From NCBI GenBank assembly GCA_964524965.1, contig CAZGDY010000065.1, positions 1 to 9,684 on the forward strand: DNA of 9,684 nucleotides, read 5' to 3'. A program made the position numbers and the translations under genes. This document shows, in pieces, positions 1-5,250 of this stretch (within the stretch, counting starts at the first letter, position 1; each line of letters begins with the position of its first letter). The notes under the pieces are model-generated. The model searched no databases. It was not told the DNA's origin and worked only from the letters and a program-made list of their open reading frames with translations. The DNA comes from Kmv34 sp964524965 (GTDB taxonomy: Bacteria > Aerophobota > Aerophobia > Aerophobales > B3-G15).

Positions 1-149
1 CCCAAATCCTGATACTCAAGATGAGCCATATTTTCAATCAAAGTCCCCGGAGGGGGACTGGCTGAAGCTACACTTGTGCTAAATAAAATAAGAGACAGGA
101 TAAATATAGCTTTCCAGATTATATTTTTAGTAGTTTTTTGAGTTAGCAT
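1..149 (-). CDS. Secreted DUF11-type repeat protein, N-terminal fragment (cut by window edge)
   Basis: Only the first 49 codons are in the window. The protein begins MLTQKTTKNIIWK, followed by a hydrophobic stretch (AIFILSLILFS) and a small-residue region (TSVASAS), a clear Sec signal peptide probably cut near residues 29-31. It continues PPPGTLIENMAHLEYQD, which closely matches the GT-x-I-x-N-x-A...Y-x-D motif that opens the large DUF11 protein upstream (GTVISNQAQVDYKD), so this is very likely a paralogue with the same architecture. An in-frame TAA lies immediately upstream of the ATG (150-152), so the ATG at 149 is the first possible start; there is no recognisable Shine-Dalgarno. It is the fourth gene of the minus-strand cluster, 180 bp beyond the preceding stop. 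The role is probably extracellular or envelope structure or adhesion; no enzymatic motif is visible. Confidence 0.7.
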   Translation of the reverse strand, partial: MLTQKTTKNIIWKAIFILSLILFSTSVASASPPPGTLIENMAHLEYQDL

Positions 150-191
150 TTATAAAATAATTGATTCATTTATTTTTTTATATACACTGTT

Positions 192-296
192 CCGGCTTTA
201 TCTTATCATCTTTATTGCTCGGGCGCCCGGGCAGGAATTTTGCCTGCCCGGGATTAATTGCAATTTATAGTACCCATTTTTTTAATAAAAAGCCGG
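192..296. repeat. Nested inverted repeat between two DUF11 genes
   Basis: An outer pair of perfect 8-bp arms, CCGGCTTT (192-199) and AAAGCCGG (289-296), encloses an inner perfect 10-bp hairpin, CCCGGGCAGG (226-235) and CCTGCCCGGG (243-252), with a 7-nt loop. The inner stem is almost pure GC in an AT-rich background, and the palindrome GGGCGCCC (221-228) overlaps its left arm. Neither strand has a T-run directly after the inner stem, so a standard intrinsic terminator is not well supported. It could be an mRNA-stabilising or transcription-pausing element between the two minus-strand genes, a protein-binding site, or a small dispersed repeat. The rest of the 150-329 spacer is AT-rich and holds no gene. 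Confidence 0.6.
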
Positions 297-329
297 TGTC
301 ATTCATTTATCTCATCTTCATTAATTTAC

Positions 330-1967
330 CTAATCAATAGTTACGCTAAACTGAACAGTAAGTGTTCCCGATGGTCCAAGATTGTAGGTATAAGCACCTG
401 ATCCTATGAGTACCGCAGTTCCAGTAAATTGGGCTCCATCTCCGTCAGCATCATCGGTCTTACCAACTCCATTTACCAAGATGCTTTCAGCTACATAAGT
501 GGTATAAGTAGGTATGGGATCAGTTATTACCACGTTAGTGGCTACTCCAGCTCCTATGTTAGTAACAACTACGTTGTAGGTTAAAGTGGTCCCCGGCGAT
601 TGATTGCCGACAGGTGAAACAGATTTTACTATCGTAATTACGGGAGAGGTAACTGTGGTGGTAAGGACCTCCGGATCAGTAACTGATGGGTCGGCAGCTG
701 AGGTACCGGTGATTGTAGTCACATCAATTGTTCCGTCAGCCAGGCCTGTTGGAATAGTAGTTACTGCCAATAAATTTAAAGATTGGTTTTGATTTAATGC
801 TCCTGTGTCAATGATTCCGTTTGTGTTGGTATCGGTGAGAATATAATCACCATTAGTTCCCGGAACTCCATTACCATCTACATCTCTCCAGATAACCCAG
901 CTCCATCCAGCTGTAGAAGTAAATGGCAGGTCAATAGTATCAGGACTATTTCCGGTGTTGGTAGCAGTAAAAGGATACACCAGGTCATCTCCTGGATTAC
1001 TAAAACCGGTTCGGTCCGGGTCAAGTAAAACACCAGGAAGTTGAGCTACAGTTGATTCTGCAGTATTAGTTTGTACCTGAGTTTGGGGCACTCCCCCCAC
1101 CGAGTAATCACCGGTAGCTAAATTACTTATAGTGGTTCCTTCTGGAACCCCACTGTTAACTACAACTTGGAAATAAAATACTTTATCTGCTCCTGGTGGT
1201 AACAAGGGGCAAGTTCCGGTAATAGCACCGGGAGTAGAAATATTGTAATCAGCTTCATCTCCGTCTAAGGCATCTGTTTTAGGAGTAGCGTTTGTGTAGC
1301 TCACACCCCAGGTAGCACAACGAATACTTTCGGTAACATAAGTTGTATTAGTAGGGATGTAGTCAGTTACAGTTATATTACTGGCGGGAGCAGCCCCGGT
1401 CATAGTAATTCGAACTGAGTAAGTTAAAATATCTCCTGGTTGTGGCCCGCTAATGGGATCAACACTTTTTTCTATACTCATAGTGGATGATTCTACAGTA
1501 GTGGTGTACACACCGCTATCGCTAACGCCTGTATTAAATTGCGAGGTAGCGGTAAGCGTCATTATATGGGTATCTCCATCCAGGGCTGTATCAGGAACAT
1601 CTACCACAGCAATCAGATAAAAGATGCTTCCCATAGATAATGCTCCGGTAGCTGAGACTTCAGTTGTCTCGGTCGGGTCCCAGATCCCGTTTCCATTTGC
1701 GTCTAAATAGATATGAGTTGTCCAGGCGCTGGGGACACCGGTTAAATCTAAATCAAATGTGTCAGTCCCGTTACCGGTGTTGGTAACTGTTGCACCGTAC
1801 CAGGCAGAGGTGTTTTTGGTAAAGTTTTTATTTCCTGAATCAGGGCTTACATCGACTCCTGCCACCTGAGAGACTGTGGTGGTAACTGTATTGGAGTACT
1901 TAGTGGGTAACGCATTCCCGTTCGCATCCTTATAATCCACCTGAGCCTGGTTGCTGATAACTGTTCC
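330..1967 (-). CDS. Large secreted DUF11 repeat protein, 5' end lost in assembly gap
   Basis: 545 residues are visible, ending VTID then TAG; the start lies in the N gap. Counting from the first visible residue, the protein is two copies of one unit of about 275 residues. Unit 1 opens GTVISNQAQVDYKDANGN (1-18), then a beta-rich module with TNTGNGTDTFDL (about 62-73) and a calcium-loop-like DANGNGIWD (89-97), then a DUF11 domain (about 160-275) with SIEKSVDP, VTDYIPTNTTYV and KTDALDGDEADY. Unit 2 repeats this: GTTISNLATGDY (277-288), TNTGNSPDTIDL, DVDGNGVPG and DTNTNGIID, and a second DUF11 (about 440-545) with TIVKSVSP, ITDPIPTYTTYV and KTDDADGDGAQF. DUF11 domains are extracellular beta-sandwich repeats; this protein is probably an envelope structural or adhesive protein. 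A GTG at 1938-1940 is in frame but is not the start, because the conserved motif continues upstream of it. No sortase signal, SLH domain or C-terminal membrane segment is present. Confidence 0.85.
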   Translation of the reverse strand, partial: GTVISNQAQVDYKDANGNALPTKYSNTVTTTVSQVAGVDVSPDSGNKNFTKNTSAWYGATVTNTGNGTDTFDLDLTGVPSAWTTHIYLDANGNGIWDPTETTEVSATGALSMGSIFYLIAVVDVPDTALDGDTHIMTLTATSQFNTGVSDSGVYTTTVESSTMSIEKSVDPISGPQPGDILTYSVRITMTGAAPASNITVTDYIPTNTTYVTESIRCATWGVSYTNATPKTDALDGDEADYNISTPGAITGTCPLLPPGADKVFYFQVVVNSGVPEGTTISNLATGDYSVGGVPQTQVQTNTAESTVAQLPGVLLDPDRTGFSNPGDDLVYPFTATNTGNSPDTIDLPFTSTAGWSWVIWRDVDGNGVPGTNGDYILTDTNTNGIIDTGALNQNQSLNLLAVTTIPTGLADGTIDVTTITGTSAADPSVTDPEVLTTTVTSPVITIVKSVSPVGNQSPGTTLTYNVVVTNIGAGVATNVVITDPIPTYTTYVAESILVNGVGKTDDADGDGAQFTGTAVLIGSGAYTYNLGPSGTLTVQFSVTID

Positions 1968-2067
1968 NNNNNNNNNNNNNNNNNNNNNNNNNNNNNNNNN
2001 NNNNNNNNNNNNNNNNNNNNNNNNNNNNNNNNNNNNNNNNNNNNNNNNNNNNNNNNNNNNNNNNNNN
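1968..2067. other. Assembly gap of exactly 100 Ns
   Basis: This is a run of unresolved bases whose round length suggests a placeholder. By context it hides the start codon and signal peptide of the DUF11 gene that reads into it from 1967. A Shine-Dalgarno just outside the gap places that ATG at about 2066, and about 33 missing codons is what the sister protein at the left edge has before its matching GT-x-I-x-N motif, so the true gap may be close to 100 bp. Confidence 0.95.
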
Positions 2068-2073
2068 TTTTTT

Positions 2074-2079
2074 CTCCTT
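2074..2079 (-). promoter_or_regulatory. Ribosome binding site of the gene whose start is in the gap
   Basis: The minus strand reads AAGGAG followed by A-rich sequence running into the Ns. It lies just past the stop of the 174-aa gene (2091) and would place the next start at about 2064-2068. It supports translation of the large DUF11 protein from inside the gap and tight coupling of the two genes. Confidence 0.7.
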
Positions 2080-2090
2080 TTTTACTTTTT

Positions 2091-2615
2091 TTATTTAACT
2101 ATTACTTCAAAGCTGGCTTTTCGTGATTTTCCGGGCCTAATCTCCCCGCTAAAAAGCCAACGGATATGGGTGTACATACCAGGGGTAGCTAATTTTACCT
2201 GGATAGTTCCATCTAATTTTTTTATTTTGTAGGTTAGGGGAGGATATTGATAAGTATTTCCCCCATCAATGCTGAAGGTTATCTTGGCCATATCCCCGCT
2301 GGCACTGTCGATTATGTATTCAGTGCCTTCCGGAATAGGGTCGGTAATTACAACCTCTCTTATTAATTCTTCTCCTTCGTTGGTGCAGGTTAAATGGTAA
2401 ATTAAAATATCTTTTGGATTTATAATCAGCTCAGTTTCTTTTGTGATAGTCTCAGTTATTTTTTCTCCGGGTAAAGTTTTCTTTTCTAGGGTTAAATTCA
2501 CGGTGATGTTGGTTTTTTCAGGGGAAAGGGTTTTTTCCTGAGCTGTAGCAGGAATAATCAGGAGTCCTGATAAAAAAAGAGTTCCCATTAATAGTAAAAT
2601 AACTTTTTTCTTCAC
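2091..2615 (-). CDS. Small secreted protein with a single DUF11 domain
   Basis: The 174-residue protein starts with a textbook signal peptide (MKKKVILLLMGTLFLSGLLI, then IPATA, probable cleavage before QEK at residue 26). A threonine- and lysine-rich linker (about 26-65) leads into one DUF11 domain (about 66-174): INPKDILIYHLTCTNEGEE, VVITDPIPEGTEYI, FSIDGGNTYQYP and THIRWLFSGEIRPG, ending FEVIVK. The last part parallels the end of the 591-aa protein upstream (SHDGGLSFDF, VTHILW, LLPG), so the two C-terminal domains are of the same subtype. The start is GTG, chosen because AAGGAG (2622-2627) sits 6 nt before it and the signal peptide begins there. It lies 30 bp after the 591-aa gene and about 25 bp before the next, so it is mid-operon. 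It has no catalytic motif and no anchor. It may be a free secreted subunit associating with the larger DUF11 proteins; this is inference. Confidence 0.88.
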   Translation of the reverse strand: MKKKVILLLMGTLFLSGLLIIPATAQEKTLSPEKTNITVNLTLEKKTLPGEKITETITKETELIINPKDILIYHLTCTNEGEELIREVVITDPIPEGTEYIIDSASGDMAKITFSIDGGNTYQYPPLTYKIKKLDGTIQVKLATPGMYTHIRWLFSGEIRPGKSRKASFEVIVK

Positions 2616-2621
2616 AACTTT

Positions 2622-2627
2622 CTCCTT
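2622..2627 (-). promoter_or_regulatory. Ribosome binding site fixing a GTG start
   Basis: AAGGAG on the minus strand, 6 nt before the GTG at 2615-2613. It supports GTG as the initiator of the 174-aa DUF11 protein, which then begins directly with its signal peptide. Confidence 0.75.
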
Positions 2628-2645
2628 CTGGATTTAATTATCCGT

Positions 2646-4421
2646 TTAATCAATAGTAACCTGAAGACCGGTTGTGTCTTCACTTCCGGGCAAAAGAGTT
2701 GTTCTTGTCCAGAGAATATGGGTCACCGGTGGTGCATCGGAAAAATCAAAACTTAGTCCCCCATCGTGGCTAAATTCTGTAGTGACGGGGAAAGAGCTAA
2801 TAGTGCTTCCCGTAAGATAAGTGGTATAGGTGGGAATGGTTTCCAAAATGAGTATATCAGTTGCTTCCGCCTCACCAATGTTTTCATAAGTTAAGATATA
2901 GGTAATCACCTCACCCGGGGCGGCGTTAGATTTATCAACATTTTTAATAAGGGAAAGCTCAGGGCCAAGGACATTTACCGGAGCAATATTGCCGGTAGAG
3001 GTGGGACAGAAATTTGTCCCATAGACCGAAGCGTTATCGTAAAAAATACCTCGCTGAGTACCGACGCTCACCTGAAATAAGAGAGTTAAACTACTGGCGG
3101 GTGGGATTGTCCAGCTACCATCCCAGGTTAAAATATCTCCATTGATATTGATAGTAGGGTTAGCTCCTGAGGCAGCGTTAATTAGTGTTGTATCGGAAAT
3201 ATAGTGAAAGTTTGTAGGAATGATATCAACCAGAGAGATAATATCGGCAGAGATGATGCCCGTATTGGTAACTTCAATAGTATAAGTAATATTTTCTCCG
3301 CTGCTCACAGTATCCGGGGAGGCTCCTTTAGTTATAACAATATCAGGAGTTTCCACGGTAAATCTATCGTAGGTATACCAGGTGCCTGGGTTAAAGGGGT
3401 CCTCCACCTGGATATAATAAATGCCGGCTTCAGCAAAGCAAAGAAGAGGCCAGGTGGGCGAGGGGTCTACCCTTCCGGTGACACTTGGTACCGTGCCAAA
3501 CCAAACGATAGTAAATGCATCGGGGGCAAGAATTCGTACATCAAGAGTTAATGAGCTATAGGGCCAGCCGTAACCTTTAACGTACATTGTCTCGTTTCTG
3601 TACCAGATTCCATCCTCTCCCCGAGGAGGAGTGTCCCTAATATCATAAAGAGTTCCATAGAGACCATTTCCAATCCCTCCTAAGGTTATGGTAGTTGTAT
3701 CATTAAAGTTAATCTCATCAGCGCTCATAAAATCTTTGTTGAACTGGTTACTTGAGGTGCCGGTGGCGTAAAATAATCGTAGGGGAGTTGATTCAGTTAA
3801 AGGAGCTGGCGCCCCGGGATCAGAACTGGAGAAGGCATTAAGTGGTGTTTGCCAGTCAAGATAATACATCTGATTGCCTGAGGCATCATATCCGGCAAAA
3901 CTAACCCGGGTGTATCCCAAGGCAGGCTCAGCTAAGGTATACCAGTTCGCTACATCAGGTGCTTGGTCTTGCCCGGGGGAGGTATTGTATAATACCATCA
4001 CCGAATCACCACCATAGGCAGGTCCTGCCATCCCGTTCATTACTAGAGCCCAGTCCAGATAATCATCCTGAGTAGTTTCAAAGACAACTCCCCAAGCGTA
4101 CTGTTGGTAAGGAGCACTGCCACCGGTAGCACTAGGATCATCACTAAGTAGCATACGCACATAAATAGTTTGATAGGTGCTGCTATAGTATATATAGATT
4201 GAATCCCAAGCTCCTACACTGCCTTTTGTACCACCGGAGGATATGTCTGTAGCAGAGGGTGTCTCATCCCTTGTTACATCACGGATGCTGTTCCAATCGT
4301 TGTCAGTATAGGCAACCCAATTGTTTTCACTGGGCCAGGGGGAGGCAGCGTAGGTCGGCATAACATGCAAAATTACACAAAAAAACAGCATCAAAAACAC
4401 AAAAATATAACATTTTCTCAT
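2646..4421 (-). CDS. Secreted mosaic protein: beta-rich N-terminal domain plus two DUF11 domains
   Basis: The 591-residue protein has an N-terminal signal peptide (MRKCYIFVFLMLFFCVILHV, probable cleavage near residues 25-26). Residues about 27-250 form an aromatic- and aspartate-rich, beta-looking domain (WNSIRDVTRDETPSATD, DSIYIYYSSTYQTIYVRMLL, YYLDWQTPLNAF). In general appearance it recalls secreted DOMON/CBM9-like beta-sandwich domains, but I do not recognise the family firmly. Residues about 251-357 look like an Ig-like module (GIWYRNETMYVKGYGW, GIYYIQVEDP). Two DUF11 domains follow: about 358-485 (IVITKGASPDTVSSGENITY) and about 486-591 (LSLIKNVDKSNAAPGEVITY, ETIPTYTTYL), ending VTID. 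It is first in the minus-strand cluster, about 155 nt downstream of a likely promoter. The ATG has no strong Shine-Dalgarno. No cell-wall or membrane anchor is visible. It is probably an envelope-associated or secreted binding or structural protein; carbohydrate binding is possible but not shown. Confidence 0.85.
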   Translation of the reverse strand: MRKCYIFVFLMLFFCVILHVMPTYAASPWPSENNWVAYTDNDWNSIRDVTRDETPSATDISSGGTKGSVGAWDSIYIYYSSTYQTIYVRMLLSDDPSATGGSAPYQQYAWGVVFETTQDDYLDWALVMNGMAGPAYGGDSVMVLYNTSPGQDQAPDVANWYTLAEPALGYTRVSFAGYDASGNQMYYLDWQTPLNAFSSSDPGAPAPLTESTPLRLFYATGTSSNQFNKDFMSADEINFNDTTTITLGGIGNGLYGTLYDIRDTPPRGEDGIWYRNETMYVKGYGWPYSSLTLDVRILAPDAFTIVWFGTVPSVTGRVDPSPTWPLLCFAEAGIYYIQVEDPFNPGTWYTYDRFTVETPDIVITKGASPDTVSSGENITYTIEVTNTGIISADIISLVDIIPTNFHYISDTTLINAASGANPTININGDILTWDGSWTIPPASSLTLLFQVSVGTQRGIFYDNASVYGTNFCPTSTGNIAPVNVLGPELSLIKNVDKSNAAPGEVITYILTYENIGEAEATDILILETIPTYTTYLTGSTISSFPVTTEFSHDGGLSFDFSDAPPVTHILWTRTTLLPGSEDTTGLQVTID

Positions 4422-4459
4422 AACCGTAAGTCTTTGTGTAATTATTTAAACAATAACTG

Positions 4460-4491
4460 AAATCTATTGCGGCGCTTGTTCGGTTAGATTT
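4460..4491 (-). repeat. Inverted repeat in the leader of the DUF11 operon
   Basis: Perfect 7-bp arms AAATCTA (4460-4466) and TAGATTT (4485-4491) flank an 18-nt GC-rich loop. It lies between the minus-strand promoter and the start codon, so it would fold in the 5' untranslated RNA of the 591-aa gene. It does not match any riboswitch consensus I know. Confidence 0.45.
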
Positions 4492-4498
4492 GTGACGG

Positions 4499-4520
4499 AT
4501 TGTATGTCCTGCAATACAAT
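4499..4520. repeat. Palindrome ATTGTAT-n8-ATACAAT in the divergent control region
   Basis: Perfect 7-bp arms at 4499-4505 and 4514-4520 are separated by 8 nt. In the minus-strand transcript it forms a second leader hairpin; as DNA, a 22-bp spaced palindrome is typical of an operator for a dimeric repressor. It lies about 55 bp downstream of the inferred minus-strand transcription start. Confidence 0.5.
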
Positions 4521-4582
4521 TTAAAAATTAGGTTCGACATTCGTTAGTTTTTGTAGAGTATTTCTCTGGGAATTTGATTGTA

Positions 4583-4611
4583 AGTGTAACTGATTATCAT
4601 GGTTTTGTCAA
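4583..4611 (-). promoter_or_regulatory. Probable sigma-70-type promoter of the DUF11 gene cluster
   Basis: On the minus strand a perfect -35 TTGACA (4611-4606) is followed by 17 bp and TACACT (4588-4583), a 4/6 match to the -10 consensus. Transcription would start near 4576, giving a leader of about 155 nt before the ATG at 4421. It stands back to back with the plus-strand promoter. Confidence 0.55.
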
Positions 4612-4641
4612 GTATCAATTTATAACTATATTGGAAGGTAT

Positions 4642-4670
4642 TTTACAAAAATTTCAATTTTTGCTATGAT
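4642..4670 (+). promoter_or_regulatory. Probable extended -10 promoter for the transporter side
   Basis: TTTACA (4642-4647), a 17-bp spacer, and TATGAT (4665-4670) preceded by TGC, an extended -10 element. Transcription would start near 4677, 38 nt before the 65-aa ORF at 4715, and may continue into the sugar transporter genes. It is the best promoter match seen on the plus strand. Confidence 0.6.
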
Positions 4671-4714
4671 AAAACTAATTATTAAAATATAACTTAAGAT
4701 TACAGGGAAATGCT

Positions 4715-4912
4715 ATGTTAGGGGAAGAGCTCAAAGAGGCTCATCTGGTAAATAAAAATAGCTTCTATCTTAAATTGCCTGAGTTTACCGATAATATAAT
4801 ATTTGGTGATAGTTTTTTTTGTAGAGAATCCCTTGAGAATGAGAAAGTAATTCATTTAAAAGTAAAATATACTAATAACGCTAACAAATGGTATAAGAAC
4901 AAAGTCCCTTAA
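4715..4912 (+). CDS. Hypothetical 65-aa protein at the head of the transporter locus
   Basis: I do not recognise this ORF. It is 65 residues long, starts MLGEELKEAHLVNKNSFYL, is rich in Lys, Asn, Phe and Glu, has no signal peptide or membrane segment, and ends NKWYKNKVP. Support for it being real is positional: it follows a good extended -10 promoter by 38 nt, has a weak Shine-Dalgarno (AGGGA, 4704-4708) at 6-nt spacing, and nothing longer competes on either strand. A run of eight T (4813-4820) lies inside and could hide a frameshift, so it may be the remnant of a longer gene such as a lost regulator. It may also be a chance ORF in AT-rich sequence. The binding-protein gene starts 338 bp later. 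Confidence 0.4.
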   Translation: MLGEELKEAHLVNKNSFYLKLPEFTDNIIFGDSFFCRESLENEKVIHLKVKYTNNANKWYKNKVP

Positions 4913-4960
4913 ATATTTTTTCATGAAGGACTCTATAAGGAAATCTTGCCTTTGGGTTCT

Positions 4961-4984
4961 ATTTACCGCTTCTCTGCGGTGAAT
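4961..4984 (+). repeat. Hairpin/palindrome between small ORF and binding-protein gene
   Basis: A 9-bp stem, ATTTACCGC (4961-4969) with GCGGTGAAT (4976-4984), containing one T-G wobble, with a 6-nt TTCTCT loop. No T-tract follows, so it is not a clear terminator. Its form is compatible with an operator of a LacI-type sugar regulator or with an RNA hairpin in a shared transcript. Confidence 0.4.
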
Positions 4985-5097
4985 CTTAATCAAATTTTCA
5001 GAGCAGTCAGAAAAAAATAAACTTTGGTAGGATAGCGATTATTCTGATAGCTACTGCAATAATATGATTTTGTCGTGAAAACTTAATTATACTAAAG

Positions 5098-5105
5098 GGA
5101 GGTGA
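5098..5105 (+). promoter_or_regulatory. Orphan perfect Shine-Dalgarno in the binding-protein leader
   Basis: GGAGGTGA is fully complementary to a consensus 16S anti-Shine-Dalgarno, yet no ATG, GTG or TTG opening a real ORF follows at normal spacing. A TATACT (5088-5093) just upstream could be a -10 box placing a transcript 5' end almost on this site, but no good -35 accompanies it. A second orphan, AAGGAG (5136-5141), precedes a TTG followed at once by TAA. Such sites can protect mRNA 5' ends, or they may be relics of a lost gene. The remaining 4913-5250 spacer shows no other feature. Confidence 0.35.
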
Positions 5106-5237
5106 GAGAAGGAAAAGAGGATCAATTTAGATAACAAGGAGAATAAATTGTAAAATTAAGGAAAATATTTTATTTAGTAGCATTGAGAATAAAAATAAGT
5201 TTATCTCCTTTTATCTGAGGTTGCTTTTAATTTTTAT

Positions 5238-5246
5238 AAGGAGGAG
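5238..5246 (+). promoter_or_regulatory. Strong ribosome binding site deciding the binding-protein start
   Basis: AAGGAGGAG lies 4-6 nt before the ATG at 5251. It shows that translation starts at 5251 rather than at the in-frame TTG at 5221, which lies upstream of this site and would add ten residues before a natural signal peptide. Confidence 0.85.
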
Positions 5247-5250
5247 AAAT

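Noticed and set aside
226..252. Intrinsic terminator at the GC-rich hairpin
   Set aside because: The stem is strong but no T-run follows it on either strand.
604..792. Plus-strand ORF of 62 aa
   Set aside because: Antisense shadow of the repetitive Thr/Val-rich DUF11 coding sequence.
1938..1940. GTG as start of the large DUF11 protein
   Set aside because: The reading frame and a conserved GT-x-ISN motif continue upstream to the gap, and starting here would leave the protein without a signal peptide.
1951..2232. Plus-strand ORF across the N gap
   Set aside because: Most of it is unknown bases and it runs antisense to two DUF11 genes.
3204..3551. Plus-strand ORF of 115 aa
   Set aside because: Antisense to the 591-aa secreted protein, which has clear domains and a signal peptide.
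5221..5250. Upstream TTG start adding ten residues to the sugar-binding protein
   Set aside because: The Shine-Dalgarno AAGGAGGAG lies at 5238-5246, downstream of that TTG and correctly spaced for the ATG at 5251, where a normal signal peptide begins.
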